The notes: generated by a model from the letters alone, not told the origin. A stretch of 63,942 nt of DNA from Anaerolineae bacterium (GCA_013178015.1 JABLXR010000020.1:1-63942); one strand, 5' to 3'; numbered from the stretch's first letter, positions 46,477 through 56,056 are shown. Program-made: numbers and translations.

Positions 46477-47020
46477 GCACAGGGCTGCAAGCTCCTGGCG
46501 CCGGCAGACATTTCGGGCAACAGGTCAGGATCGGGGGCGACAGTGCGTCTGGGAAGCGGCAGGCCGCCGTACACCAGCGCCCATGGTCGCCCGTTATTCG
46601 CCCAAGGCAGGCCCCGAGGCCGACAACGAGCCAAGGAGGCAGCATCGTGGCAGAGGTCCCGGTCTCTCTTGAGGAGTGACCGCCGCCCGGCGCGCTACGC
46701 GAACGGAGGAAGCGAACGTGCCAGCGAGCGCCCTCCGTCGAGGAGGGCGGATCGTGAAAGCACTCAGGGCGTTCTTGCGTGGCCTGAGGGCAACGAAGGG
46801 CTAGTGCGAAAGTACTGTTGGCAGGCCGTCGGCCCGATCTTGAGCTGCTGCCAGCGCGGGGTTGGGCGGATGTCGAGGTACGGCGCCACTACAGCATGTC
46901 CCTCCATAGGAGCCGAGGCCGTGGGCGCTCGATGGCAATAGCGGCGCAGGCGCTGGGCGTCTGCCCAGTGACAGCCTGGCAGGATTCGCAAGGCACCACG
47001 CGCTCTAGGGCAATGGTCCC

Positions 47021-47045
47021 GGGCCCGGCTCTTCCGCGCGGGCCC
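47021..47045 (-). terminator. GC stem after the SBBP gene
   Basis: GGGCCCG (47021-47027) pairs with CGGGCCC (47039-47045) across 11 nt, beginning 6 nt beyond the SBBP stop on the minus strand. No T-tract follows. Confidence 0.4.
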
Positions 47046-47051
47046 GAGGTC

Positions 47052-49739
47052 TCAACTGCGGCGCATGCACAGGGGGACGAGGATGCGGTGGCCATTCTCC
47101 CACGCTACCGTCGCTCCGGGGCTGTTAGAGATGGCCGATACGTTGGGCACCTCGTCCAGGGTCTTGATCGCGAAGTAGTAGGTACGTCCGGAAGTCAACC
47201 CGGTGACGGTCATGGACTGCGGTGTTCCGGCGTCTGCGGGGATCGGTATGCCGTGGGATACCGGGGTAGCCGTGCCCCAGTCGGCCTCGGTGATGACCGA
47301 CGAGCCGTAGCGGACTTGGTAGGCGGTGGCGGTGCCGGCGGTGCCATCGTCGCCGGGAGCGGTCCAGTGGAGCACAATAGTGCCGGCCACGGGGCCGGTA
47401 GCTGCTGTCAGGTCGGCTATAGCGGCGGGTGGCGTGGTATCTCCGTTGGTCGAGGGCTCGCCTATCTTGGCCACAAAGGCATCGTAGCTCCCGTTGAAGG
47501 TTAGGTCCGGGCCCACCGTCTCAGGGAAGGTGTCAATGGGGTACTCCTCGAAGTCTGGGACAGTGTAGTAGGTGAAGCCGGTGAGGTAAGCGTTGCCTTG
47601 GCTATCTACGGCCACTCCCTTGCCCAGGTCAGTAGCGGCGCTACCTACGTAGCCGCAGTACTGGAGCTCGGTGCCATCGGGCCGCACCTTGGCCACGAAG
47701 GCATCGCTGTCACCTCCGAACGTGAGCGTCGGGCCCTCGCGCACGGGGAAGGTCGCTTCCGATGAGCTGGTGTATCCGGTGACGTAGGCGGCGCCCTGGG
47801 AATCAACGGCTATGTCGGTGCCGCTATCCATGTCTGTCCCGCCGACGTAGCCGGAGTACACCAGCCCGGTTCCGTCGGGCCTCACCTTGGCCACGAAAGC
47901 ATCCTCGGCGCCGTTGAAGGTCAGGTCCGGTCCTACCAGCAAAGGGAGGTTGCCCGCGCCAGTAGTGCCGGTCACGTAGGCTGCCCCCAGGGCGTCCACC
48001 GCGATGCCCTGGCCGGCGAATCCGCCCAGGTAACCACAGTAGACTAACCCTGTGCCGTCGGGCCTGACCTTCGCCACGAAGGCGTTGAAGTCCCAGAAGC
48101 CGCCGTTGAAGGTGAGGTCTGGCCCCACGAGCACGGGGAAGCTGACCTGCGTGGACCTGGTCCTGCCAGTGATGTAGGCAGCACCGGACGCGTCTACCGC
48201 TATGGCGTTGCCCTCGTCCCGGCCCGTGCCTACGATACGATCCACCACCGATCCGCCGATGTAGCCGCAATACTCTAGCGAGCTGCCATCGGGCCTGACC
48301 TTGGCCACGAAGACGTCGCCATCCCCCTTGTAGGTGAGGAAGGGGCCTGCCTGTACCGGGAAGCTATTGTGATCCGACGTCGTTGTTCCCACCACGTAGG
48401 CTGCTCCGGAGGAGTCCACGGCTATGCCCGCTGGCGAGTCTTCTTGGAGCCCGCCGATGTAGCCGCAGTACTCCAACGCCGTGCCCGCCGGGTTGACCTT
48501 GGCGACGAACGCATCGGCGCCTCCGTTGTGCGTGAGGTCAGGGCCCACCAGGACGGGGAAACTGGCTTCGGTGCTCTCGGTGACGCCGGTGACATACGCT
48601 GCCCCGTGGGAATCCACGGCGATGCCCAGGTCGCCGGAATAGGCGTCGCGCAGGGCGCCCCCGATGTAGCCGCAATACTCCAAGGCAGTGCCTTCGGGGT
48701 TGACCTTGGCCACGAAGACATCAACCCAGCCACCGTTGAAAGTAGAGTCGGGGCCCACCACCACTGGGAAGCTGTCTTGGTGCGACTGGGTGTTTCCCAC
48801 AACGTAGGCGGCGCCTTCGGCGTCCACGGCGATGTCATAGCCCTCGTCCGAGTCCGACCCGCCCAGGAAGCCGCAGTAGAGCAGCTCCGGGTCGAGAACG
48901 AGGGTGGTAGAGCGATCATAGGGGCCAAGAGTGAAGCCGAAGGAGAGGCCGTCGCCATCCACGGCGTAGGCCGCCTCCACCAGCCGCCGTTCTCCCCCGA
49001 CGTCCTGGTAGGCCAAAGGCGCCTGATCAGAGATGGTGCGGGCAGGAGTGGCTATCTCGAGAGAGCCGGTCTCGTTCAGGTGCATCGAGGTGGCACCCCG
49101 GTAGGCGAGGCGGATACGGGAGGGATCACCACCCGGCCGGACTATGAACTCGTATTTCAGGTTCCCTGCCTCACCGTAGTAGGCCAGGTCTATGCCAGGC
49201 CAGAGGTCGGAGTACACCACGCGGTGATAGGTCGGCACGCCGACGTGCCACCGCTCGAGCTGGCTCCGGAAGTAGGACACCACTGTCTGGGCGCGCTCCC
49301 GTCCCGCCGGCGTCACGCGAGCGGCGCCCAGGAAGTCCAGCTGCACCACGTGCCTTCTACTGCGAGGGTATGCGCTCCCCGTGGCCACCCCTGGGACATC
49401 GGGCGTCGCCCCTTGCAGCACGAAAGTGACACCGTCGGCGGTGAAGTAGACAGTGGCGCTTTGCCCCGGAAGGTAGTAGACGACCCGGCGGTCCAGCTGT
49501 CCCTGGTTCTCGATGAAGAGAAGGGGCAAGTGGCCCAGGGCGCCCACCAATCTAGCTCGGTCCTCAAGCGAAACGGATTGCGGAGACGAGCGGCCCACCG
49601 CGATTGGCGAGGCCACGGAAGCCGGTTCAGGGGGAAGGGCGGAACCGGCCCGAACGTGGATGGGCGACAAGCAGGAGAGCAGCAGAACTAGGCTCAAGGC
49701 GGAATGAAGACACCGACGCGAAGAAGAAGACTGGCTCAT
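47052..49739 (-). CDS. Secreted SBBP beta-propeller repeat protein with fibronectin type III domain
   Basis: 895 residues. Signal peptide at about 10-32 (ALSLVLLLSCLSPIHVRA). The N-terminal domain (about 60-290) has LLFIENQGQLDRRVVYYLPG and YSDLWPGIDLAYYG, typical of the domain that precedes SBBP repeats. About seven repeats follow, each with the pattern IAVDSxGAAYVTG...DAFVAKVRPDGTxLxYCGYxGG. A fibronectin III domain (PPAAIADLTAAT to GRTYYFAIKTLDE) follows near 775-870. The chain ends RILVPLCMRRS, similar to the P-L-hydrophobic-R tails on exported Chloroflexota proteins. The Cys in each YCGY is conserved across six repeats. Probably a surface adhesion or scaffolding protein. Confidence 0.85.
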   Translation of the reverse strand: MSQSSSSRRCLHSALSLVLLLSCLSPIHVRAGSALPPEPASVASPIAVGRSSPQSVSLEDRARLVGALGHLPLLFIENQGQLDRRVVYYLPGQSATVYFTADGVTFVLQGATPDVPGVATGSAYPRSRRHVVQLDFLGAARVTPAGRERAQTVVSYFRSQLERWHVGVPTYHRVVYSDLWPGIDLAYYGEAGNLKYEFIVRPGGDPSRIRLAYRGATSMHLNETGSLEIATPARTISDQAPLAYQDVGGERRLVEAAYAVDGDGLSFGFTLGPYDRSTTLVLDPELLYCGFLGGSDSDEGYDIAVDAEGAAYVVGNTQSHQDSFPVVVGPDSTFNGGWVDVFVAKVNPEGTALEYCGYIGGALRDAYSGDLGIAVDSHGAAYVTGVTESTEASFPVLVGPDLTHNGGADAFVAKVNPAGTALEYCGYIGGLQEDSPAGIAVDSSGAAYVVGTTTSDHNSFPVQAGPFLTYKGDGDVFVAKVRPDGSSLEYCGYIGGSVVDRIVGTGRDEGNAIAVDASGAAYITGRTRSTQVSFPVLVGPDLTFNGGFWDFNAFVAKVRPDGTGLVYCGYLGGFAGQGIAVDALGAAYVTGTTGAGNLPLLVGPDLTFNGAEDAFVAKVRPDGTGLVYSGYVGGTDMDSGTDIAVDSQGAAYVTGYTSSSEATFPVREGPTLTFGGDSDAFVAKVRPDGTELQYCGYVGSAATDLGKGVAVDSQGNAYLTGFTYYTVPDFEEYPIDTFPETVGPDLTFNGSYDAFVAKIGEPSTNGDTTPPAAIADLTAATGPVAGTIVLHWTAPGDDGTAGTATAYQVRYGSSVITEADWGTATPVSHGIPIPADAGTPQSMTVTGLTSGRTYYFAIKTLDEVPNVSAISNSPGATVAWENGHRILVPLCMRRS
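47470..48880 (-). repeat. Tandem SBBP repeats within the gene
   Basis: Seven units of about 160-220 nt coding the SBBP motif. Spacing varies because the loops between units vary in length. The phrase encoding GPDLTFNG recurs in at least four units, so recombination between units is plausible. Confidence 0.65.
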
Positions 49740-49901
49740 GGGGTGCCTCCACGACGGACAGCCTATCGGCCGGAGCGTCAGCTGCCCGCATGGTAGCGGT
49801 AGTGTTTGGAGATGTCCAGTGGCCTCGTGCCGGTGTCTGCCATGTCCACGGCCCGGCTACCGGCCGGGCCGTGGGGGTAGGCGAGAGATCCTGCTGGACC
49901 G

Positions 49902-50867
49902 CTACTCGCGCAGGCGCGGGTCGAAGGCGTCGCGCAGACCGTCGCCCAGGAAGTTGAAGGCGAGGACGGTGAGGGTCAGGGCCGTCGCTGGTACCAGGAT
50001 TACGTGCGGGTACGACCGGATGCCCTGGAAGCCTTCGTTTATCATGATGCCCCAGCTGGGCGTAGGCGGGTTGGCGCCCAGTCCTATGTAGCTGAGAAAG
50101 GCCTCGGTCATGATGTAGCCGGGGATGGAGAGGGTCTCGGCCACGATGCACGGACCGAGTATGTTGGGTAGCAGGTGGCGGAAGAGCACCCGAGGCGTGC
50201 CCACGCCGATGGCGCGAGCCGCCTCCACGAACTCGCGCTCCTTGTAGGAGAGCACCTGCCCGCGGGCTATGCGCGCCATCCCGATCCAGTTGAGAAGCCC
50301 GAGGGCGAGGAACACGAAGAACAGCCCACCCAGGGCAGTGTCCAACCTCACCAGGGCTGCCATCAGCCCGGTCACCTCTCCTCGTCTGGAGACGGCCTTG
50401 AAGAAGACCTGCATGAGGATGACCACGATGAGCACGGGCAGCCCGTAGAGGAAGTCCACTATGCGCATCATGAGGTTGTCAACCCATCCGCCAGCATAGC
50501 CGGAGATGGTACCGTAGGCTACGCCGACGACGAGGCTCACGGTGGCAGCCACGAAGGCGACCGCGAGAGAAACGCGCGCACCATAGATGGTACGGCTGAG
50601 TATGTCGCGGCCTAGGTAGTCGGCGCCAAGCGGGTAATCGGGCCCGGGGAGGGCGTAGTTGTCCTGGAAGTGGGTCTCGGCGTAGCCGTACGGAGCCAGA
50701 ACCGGGGCGAAGACGGCGACGACGAGCAGAGCGAGGATAAACACACCGCCCGCAGTGGCCACGCGGTTTCTGAACAACTGGTGAAGCGCGTCCGACCAGG
50801 GACTACGCTGGCGCCTCTGTGCCCGGCTGGCGAAGACCTGCTGGGCTACTGCCTCCTGAACGGCCAT
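49902..50867 (-). CDS. dppC: Dipeptide/oligopeptide ABC transporter permease (DppC/OppC)
   Basis: 321 residues. An N-terminal cytoplasmic stretch is followed by a membrane helix (GGVFILALLVVAVFAPVLAP, about 41-60), then the OppC_N boundary GADYLGRDILSRTIYGARVSL. The BPD_transp_1 helices carry the EAA loop EFVEAARAIGVGTPRVLFRHLLPN, which docks on the ATPase. The C-terminus is FNFLGDGLRDAFDPRLR, diagnostic of DppC. GAGGAG lies before the ATG. It is the last gene of the dpp cluster, 66 nt after dppB. Confidence 0.93.
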   Translation of the reverse strand: MAVQEAVAQQVFASRAQRRQRSPWSDALHQLFRNRVATAGGVFILALLVVAVFAPVLAPYGYAETHFQDNYALPGPDYPLGADYLGRDILSRTIYGARVSLAVAFVAATVSLVVGVAYGTISGYAGGWVDNLMMRIVDFLYGLPVLIVVILMQVFFKAVSRRGEVTGLMAALVRLDTALGGLFFVFLALGLLNWIGMARIARGQVLSYKEREFVEAARAIGVGTPRVLFRHLLPNILGPCIVAETLSIPGYIMTEAFLSYIGLGANPPTPSWGIMINEGFQGIRSYPHVILVPATALTLTVLAFNFLGDGLRDAFDPRLRE

Positions 50868-50933
50868 TCTAACTCCTCACTAGATGCGGCGGGGTTCACA
50901 GCGGCCCTTCGCAGTGACCTCGTCCGCGACTGC

Positions 50934-51908
50934 CTACGAGTAGCGTATGCGCGGGTCAAGCCAGGCATAGGTGATGTCCACCGCCAGGTTGGAGAGCACC
51001 AGGATGACGGCGTAGATCAGGGTGACTCCCATGATCACGGGATAGTCGCGGTTACTGATGCCCTGCACGAAGTACTTGCCCATCCCGGGAATGCCGAAGA
51101 CCGCCTCGATAACGATAGTGCCGGTAATGACGGCGGCGAACATGGGGCCCAAGACCGTCACTACCGGTATGAGGCTGTTCTTCAGAGCGTGGCGCACCAC
51201 CACGGCCCGCTCCCGCAGCCCCTTGGCCCGAGCGGTGCGGATGTAGTCCTCGCGGATGACCTGGAGCAGAGAGGCGCGAGTGAGGCGAGCGATACTGGCG
51301 GAAAGGCCCGTGCCCAGAGCAAGAGTGGGCAGGATGGCATGCCGGAAGAACTTCGCCGTCGGGGTAGGAATGAAGCCGAGGAAGAACGGTCGCTCAGCTC
51401 CCCACAGAGCCACCGGCAACCAGCCCAGCTTCAGGGCGAACACCCAGTAGAGCACCGGGCCCAGTACCAAAGCCGGGATGGACACGCCCACGATGGCCAG
51501 GAAGGAGGCCAGGTAATCGGGAAGGCGGTTGTGGTTGAGGGCAGCGATGATCCCGGCCGGCACGCCGATGAGCAGGGCCAGCCCTATGGCCAGGATGCCT
51601 AGCTGAGCGGAGATGGGCAGGCTGTCGCCCACGATGTCGTTGACCGTCCGGTTCCGTTGAGTGAACGAGGGGCCGAGGTCGCCTTCCAGCACTACAGCCT
51701 TGAGGTAGTTGAGGAACTGCTCGTGTAACGGCTTGTCCAGCCCGTACTTCCGCTCCAGATTCTGCACCACGGCGGGGGGCAGGTTGCGCTCCCCGGCGAA
51801 GTCGAAAGGGCCACCGGGTATGGCCTGCATCAGCAGAAACACGGCCAGCAACAGGGCCAGCAGCACCGGCACAGACCAAAGCAGCCGGCGCACGATGTAT
51901 GTGGTCAT
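50934..51908 (-). CDS. dppB: Dipeptide/oligopeptide ABC transporter permease (DppB/OppB)
   Basis: 324 residues. The start TYIVRRLLWSVPVLLALLLA is the standard first helix of DppB. A periplasmic loop (YGLDKPLHEQFLNYL) follows, then QLGILAIGLALLIGVPAGII, and the EAA loop YIRTARAKGLRERAVVVRHA. The end is ITYAWLDPRIRYS, the typical Y-x-x-x-D-P-R-I-R-Y tail. It forms the translocation pore with DppC. Spacing from dppA (177 nt) is filled by two strong hairpins. Confidence 0.93.
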   Translation of the reverse strand: MTTYIVRRLLWSVPVLLALLLAVFLLMQAIPGGPFDFAGERNLPPAVVQNLERKYGLDKPLHEQFLNYLKAVVLEGDLGPSFTQRNRTVNDIVGDSLPISAQLGILAIGLALLIGVPAGIIAALNHNRLPDYLASFLAIVGVSIPALVLGPVLYWVFALKLGWLPVALWGAERPFFLGFIPTPTAKFFRHAILPTLALGTGLSASIARLTRASLLQVIREDYIRTARAKGLRERAVVVRHALKNSLIPVVTVLGPMFAAVITGTIVIEAVFGIPGMGKYFVQGISNRDYPVIMGVTLIYAVILVLSNLAVDITYAWLDPRIRYS

Positions 51909-51953
51909 TAAGCATCACTCCGGTAATAGTCGGTCTTCAGTCTCACGCAATCA

Positions 51954-52008
51954 CCGTCGGTCCACATGCGGCCAGTGCACTTGCCGCTGGCCGCATGTGG
52001 ACCGACGG
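51954..52008 (-). promoter_or_regulatory. Perfect 22-bp hairpin in the dppA-dppB gap
   Basis: The 22 bases at 51954-51975 are perfectly complementary to 51987-52008 with an 11-nt loop. It is the more distal of two hairpins after the dppA stop and 45 nt before the dppB start. The length and perfection would make a very stable RNA stem, suited to protecting the upstream dppA message or limiting read-through. A role as inverted repeat for protein binding cannot be excluded. Confidence 0.75.
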
Positions 52009-52039
52009 GGATCTAGGTCCCCGTCGTCGTTCTGCGGGT

Positions 52040-52068
52040 GGAGACGGGGCCTGTCGCACCCCGTCTCC
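52040..52068 (-). terminator. 10-bp GC hairpin directly after dppA
   Basis: GGAGACGGGG (52040-52049) pairs with CCCCGTCTCC (52059-52068), 9-nt loop, starting 17 nt past the dppA stop. No T-tract. It probably attenuates the transcript so that binding protein exceeds permease. Confidence 0.6.
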
Positions 52069-52085
52069 GATCATTCACAGACGCT

Positions 52086-53933
52086 CTACCTGCCGGTGGC
52101 GGCCTTCTTGGCCTCCCAGTCTATCTTCCACTTCCACACGTGGTCCATGCTCAGGGGGTTCACGATGCGCGTCAGGTACGGCTTGTTGAGCGTGACCCGG
52201 GTGTAGAAGTAGATGGGCGCCATGGCGGTGACCTCGTTGTTCAGGATGATCTCCGCCTGCTTGTAGAGCGCGGCGCGGACGTCGGGATCAGTCTCGACCT
52301 GAGCCTGCTCCACCAGCGCATCGAACTCATCGTTGTAGAACTTCTCGTAGTTCTCGGTGCTCTTGCTGTGCAGCACGTCGGCCAGGAAGTTGTTGGCATC
52401 CAGATAGTCGGCGCACCAGCCCATGCGGAAGATGTGAGGCTTGTCCTCGTCGGGCGAGTCTGGCTTCAGGGTGTTCAGGTAGACTGCCCACTCCTGCTGC
52501 TCGATGTTGACCTCCACGTTGAGGACCTCCATCCACATGGCCTGGATGGCCTGAGCGATCTGGAGGTGAGCCTCGGACTGGTTGATCATCAGAGTGATCG
52601 GCGGCAGGCCCTCGCCGTTCGGATATCCGGCCTCAGCCAGAGCGGCACGCGCTGCATCCGGATCGAACAACAACCCTACCTCGGGGTCTCCAGCCACGTT
52701 GCCGAACACGCCGGGGCAGGTGAAGGAATTGGCGGGACGCTGCTCGCCCTTCAGCAGGGTGTCAATCAGGGTCTGGCGGTCAATGGCGTAGGAGAACGCC
52801 TTGCGCACCAGATGATTGTCGAACGGCGGCTTGTTGTTAAGGAAGCCATAGTAGTAGGTGCACAGCCGAGGCAGGATCTGCAGCTCCTGGCTGAGCACTG
52901 GGTCGGCCTTGATGCGATCCATGTCGGGCAAGGGCGGGCCCCACCCGGGATCGCCAGCGAAGTCTATCTCGCCGGCTTCGTACATGGCCATGCCGGTGGA
53001 GGCCTCAGCCACTATAGGAGCCTGGAGGACCTCGATCTGCACCTGGTCGGCGTCGTACCACAAGGGGTTCTTCACCAGCGTCAGGTGGTCGCCGTGGGCC
53101 CATTCCTTGAGCATGTATGGGCCGTTAGTGACGATCAGGCCAGGCTCGATCCAGCGGTCGCCCCATTCTTCGATGGCGGCCTGGGGCTGCGGGCGGAAGA
53201 TCCACAGGCTGACCATGGCGGGGAAGTAGGTGGCCGGCTGCTTGAGAGTATACTCGACGGTGTAGTCATCAATGGCACGCACGCCCACAGCGTTGCGGAG
53301 CTCCTCCAGGCCCTCCTCGCCGACTTCGTCAACGTCGGCAAAGGCGAACTCCTCCGCGCCCACGAGTACAGTGGTGGGGACGTAGGAGTAGGGAGCGCCG
53401 GTGCGCGGGTCGAGAGTGCGGAGAATGCCGTAGACCACGTCATGAGCGGTGACCGGGCCGATCTCGTTCACCTGATTGCCCACGAGCTGCACCCACACGG
53501 CATCGTCGCGGAGATGGAAGGTATAGACCGTTCCGTCCTCGGAGATGTCCCAGCTGGTGGCTAGCTCGGGCACGACCTCCAGGGTGTCATCGTCGTAGTC
53601 GGTGAGAGCCAGGAACATCTGCTCCACCAACCACACCGAGGTAGTGTCCTCACTGATGGCCGGGTCAATGGTGGGCGGCTCGGACCCGAAGATGAAATCG
53701 AGGGTCACTCGCTCAGCGCCGGGCTCGGGCGTGGGGGTCACCACCACTTCCTGGGTGACGATCACCTCCTGGGTGACCACCACTTCCTGGGTAACTACCT
53801 TCTCGACCTCCTGGGTGACTACGACGGTCTCCTTGATGACCTCCGGCGCCGGTGTGGCGCCGCAGGCCGCCACCACCATAGCAAGGACGGCCAAGATGGC
53901 CAGCGCCCCAAACCACTTGCTCTTAGGTCTCAT
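52086..53933 (-). CDS. dppA: Peptide ABC transporter substrate-binding lipoprotein (DppA/OppA)
   Basis: 615 residues. Signal peptide with lipobox AVVAAC (Cys24), so lipid-anchored at the cell surface. Residues about 34-70 form a low-complexity linker of V-V-T-Q-E-V repeats. The SBP_bac_5 fold follows: LDFIFGSEPPTIDPAISEDT, then VLVGAEEFAF and FSYAIDRQTLIDTLLKGEQR, the conserved ligand-cavity region. Substrate may be a peptide, although family 5 proteins also bind oligosaccharides. AGGAGGG precedes the ATG. Leader bases 53934-54078 contain two short hairpins (CCATGG-AAGAG-CCATGG and GGGAG-ACGC-CTCCC on the minus strand). Confidence 0.92.
   Translation of the reverse strand: MRPKSKWFGALAILAVLAMVVAACGATPAPEVIKETVVVTQEVEKVVTQEVVVTQEVIVTQEVVVTPTPEPGAERVTLDFIFGSEPPTIDPAISEDTTSVWLVEQMFLALTDYDDDTLEVVPELATSWDISEDGTVYTFHLRDDAVWVQLVGNQVNEIGPVTAHDVVYGILRTLDPRTGAPYSYVPTTVLVGAEEFAFADVDEVGEEGLEELRNAVGVRAIDDYTVEYTLKQPATYFPAMVSLWIFRPQPQAAIEEWGDRWIEPGLIVTNGPYMLKEWAHGDHLTLVKNPLWYDADQVQIEVLQAPIVAEASTGMAMYEAGEIDFAGDPGWGPPLPDMDRIKADPVLSQELQILPRLCTYYYGFLNNKPPFDNHLVRKAFSYAIDRQTLIDTLLKGEQRPANSFTCPGVFGNVAGDPEVGLLFDPDAARAALAEAGYPNGEGLPPITLMINQSEAHLQIAQAIQAMWMEVLNVEVNIEQQEWAVYLNTLKPDSPDEDKPHIFRMGWCADYLDANNFLADVLHSKSTENYEKFYNDEFDALVEQAQVETDPDVRAALYKQAEIILNNEVTAMAPIYFYTRVTLNKPYLTRIVNPLSMDHVWKWKIDWEAKKAATGR
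53735..53826 (-). repeat. Short tandem repeat coding the V-V-T-Q-E-V linker of DppA
   Basis: The phrase CCTGGGT (plus strand) recurs four times at irregular 24-36-nt spacing, coding Thr-Gln-Glu-Val units. Copy number could change by slippage, altering linker length behind the lipobox. Confidence 0.55.
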
Positions 53934-54078
53934 CTATCCCTCCTGACAATGAAAGCACCTCCATGGCTCTTCCATGGGCCGGTACCGACAACACCCGGGA
54001 GGCGTCTCCCCCGTACGGTATAGCATCCGCCGGCTCACCTCCTTCTGGCCAGAGCGTCGCAGACTGGCCGTGTGGGTT

Positions 54079-55077
54079 CTATCCTTCCCGACTCCGGTAA
54101 CACGCCACCCAGTGGCCTTCGCTGACCTCCTCGAAAGGAGGCTCCTCCTGCTTACAGATGTCCATGACCACGGGACATCTGGTGCAGAAGTTGCATCCCT
54201 GAGGCGGGTTGGCAGGGCTGGGCACATCCCCTTCCAGGATGATGCGCTGACGCTTGGCCTCCACCACTGGATCCGGGATGGGCACTGCCGAGAGCAGGGC
54301 CCGGGTGTAAGGGTGCCTTGGATCTCGGTACAAGTCCAGGCGCTCAGCTAACTCCACGATCTTGCCCAGGTACATTACGGCGACGCGGTCGCTGATGTGC
54401 CTGACGACGCTCAGGTCGTGGGCGATGAACAGGTAGGTGAGCCCGAACTGCTCCTGCAGGTCCTCCAGGAGGTTGATGATCTGAGCCTGGATGGACACGT
54501 CCAGCGCCGAGATGGGCTCATCGCATACGATGAAGTCGGGCTGCACGGCTAGGGCCCGGGCCACGCCGATCCTCTGGCGCTGACCCCCAGAGAACTCATG
54601 GGGGTAACGGGAGGCGAAGTACGGGTTCAGGCCCACGAGAGCAAGCAACTCGCGGACGCGCTCCTGGAGCGCCCTGCCCTGAGCCAGCCCATGGACCTCC
54701 AGGGGCTCGCCGATGATGGAGCCGACGGTCATGCGAGGGTTGAGGGAGGCGTAGGGGTCCTGGAAGATGATCTGCATGTTGCGGCGCATACGGCGTAGCG
54801 GTTCGCCCTTGAGCTTCACTAGGTCCACGTCCTGGAAGAGCACCTGCCCGGCCGTGGGTCGGTAGAGCTGCAGGATGGCGCGCCCGGTGGTTGACTTGCC
54901 GCAGCCGCTCTCTCCCACCAGGCCCAGCGTCTCCCCTTTCTTGATGTCGAAGGAGATGCCGTCCACCGCGCGAATGGAGCCGATCTTGCGCTGCAGGATG
55001 ATACCCCGCGTGATGGGGAAATGCATCTTGAGATCGCGAACACGGATCAGAGCGTCATTGCCGTTGTCAGAGGCCAT
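54079..55077 (-). CDS. dppF: Oligopeptide ABC transporter ATP-binding protein (DppF/OppF)
   Basis: 332 residues. Walker [17 protein letters not shown]-loop [14 protein letters not shown], signature [16 protein letters not shown], Walker [18 protein letters not shown] and the H-loop [12 protein letters not shown]. The C-terminal oligo_HPY region contains [12 protein letters not shown] and a Cys cluster ([19 protein letters not shown]) likely to hold Fe-S. It energises DppB/DppC. ATG 55077 matches the family start; it overlaps the dppD stop by 11 nt. An upstream GTG extension is not supported. Confidence 0.93.
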   Translation of the reverse strand: MASDNGNDALIRVRDLKMHFPITRGIILQRKIGSIRAVDGISFDIKKGETLGLVGESGCGKSTTGRAILQLYRPTAGQVLFQDVDLVKLKGEPLRRMRRNMQIIFQDPYASLNPRMTVGSIIGEPLEVHGLAQGRALQERVRELLALVGLNPYFASRYPHEFSGGQRQRIGVARALAVQPDFIVCDEPISALDVSIQAQIINLLEDLQEQFGLTYLFIAHDLSVVRHISDRVAVMYLGKIVELAERLDLYRDPRHPYTRALLSAVPIPDPVVEAKRQRIILEGDVPSPANPPQGCNFCTRCPVVMDICKQEEPPFEEVSEGHWVACYRSREG

Positions 55078-56056
55078 TGCTGCCGTCCGGGATAATATCT
55101 TGCCAGCAAGCCACCTTGTGCCCTCCACCGATGGATCGGAGGCTGGGATTGCCCGACCAGCACTTGTCTATGGCCGCAGGACAGCGAGGTGCGAAGGGAC
55201 AGGCGTCCGGCAGGTCAATCAGGTCGGGCGGAAGGCCCTCGATCGGTATGAGCCTGGTGGCCCTCTCCTCGTCCAGCCGGGGCACCGACCGCAGCAGACC
55301 CACGGTGTAGGGGTGCCGGGGGTTGACGTAAAGCTCTTTGACCGGGGCCGATTCGATGATGTAGCCTGCGTACATCACAATGACCCGGTCGGCCAGGCCG
55401 GCAACTATGCCCAGGTCGTGGGTGATCCAGATGACGGCCATGCCCAATTCGTCCCGGAGCCGCTTCACCAACTCGATGATCTGGGCCTGGATGGTGACGT
55501 CGAGAGCGGTAGTGGGCTCGTCCGCGATGAGAAGCTGAGGGTCGCATGACAGTGCCATGGCGATCATGGCCCGCTGGCGCATGCCGCCCGAGAACTGGTG
55601 CGGGTAGTCATCCAGACGGCGATGGGCCTCAGGAATGCCGACCATCCGCAGCAGCTCCACGGTCCGGTTTCGGGCCTCGGAGGAGCTGAGCCCCTGGTGT
55701 ACCTCCAGCGCCTCGCCCACCTGCCTGCCTATGGTCAGCACCGGATTGAGCGAGGTCATAGGATCCTGGAAGATCATGGAGATACGGTTGCCCCGTATGG
55801 TGCGGAGCTGGTCCTCGGGAAGGCGCAGGAGATCCCGATCCTGGAACAGCACCTGGCCACCGACGATGCGGCCAGGTGGCTGGGGAATCAGGCGCATGAT
55901 CGAGAGCACGCCAACGCTCTTGCCGCATCCGCTTTCCCCCACGATGGCGACGGTCTCTCCCTCGTTGACTTCGTAGGAGATGCCGTTCACGGCCATGACT
56001 ACGCCGTCTTGGGTATGGAATTCCGTCCTGAGATCCTTGACCTCGAGTAACGCCAT
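55067..56056 (-). CDS. dppD: Oligopeptide ABC transporter ATP-binding protein (DppD/OppD)
   Basis: 329 residues. It begins [19 protein letters not shown], the usual DppD start. Walker [17 protein letters not shown]-loop [14 protein letters not shown], signature [15 protein letters not shown], Walker [17 protein letters not shown] and H-loop [12 protein letters not shown]. The end has [14 protein letters not shown] and [14 protein letters not shown]. An in-frame ATG at 56095 is also possible, since the promoter start lies upstream of both. First gene of the dpp cluster (order D-F-A-B-C). Confidence 0.93.
   Translation of the reverse strand: MALLEVKDLRTEFHTQDGVVMAVNGISYEVNEGETVAIVGESGCGKSVGVLSIMRLIPQPPGRIVGGQVLFQDRDLLRLPEDQLRTIRGNRISMIFQDPMTSLNPVLTIGRQVGEALEVHQGLSSSEARNRTVELLRMVGIPEAHRRLDDYPHQFSGGMRQRAMIAMALSCDPQLLIADEPTTALDVTIQAQIIELVKRLRDELGMAVIWITHDLGIVAGLADRVIVMYAGYIIESAPVKELYVNPRHPYTVGLLRSVPRLDEERATRLIPIEGLPPDLIDLPDACPFAPRCPAAIDKCWSGNPSLRSIGGGHKVACWQDIIPDGSNGL

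Larger units (their letters stand above)
45518..47051. other. 1.5-kb gene-poor region
   Basis: No intact gene can be supported on either strand. It contains a minus-strand extended -10 (46471-46476) with a possible ABC-ATPase remnant after it, a 7-bp GC hairpin at 46730-46748 (GCCCTCC-GTCGA-GGAGGGC), and a terminator-like stem at its right end. The long frames have disordered Arg/Pro/Gly composition typical of GC-rich chance frames. Confidence 0.5.

Noticed and set aside
47470-48880. Possible CRISPR-like array from regular repeats
   Set aside because: The repeats are in frame, code SBBP units and diverge as protein repeats do. There are no identical repeat-spacer units and no cas genes in the window.
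48369-49691. 440-codon plus-strand frame
   Set aside because: Antisense shadow of the SBBP gene, with no ribosome-binding site.
52038-53564. 508-codon plus-strand frame
   Set aside because: Antisense to dppA; Val/His/Gln-rich composition without motifs, and it runs through the two dppA-dppB hairpins.
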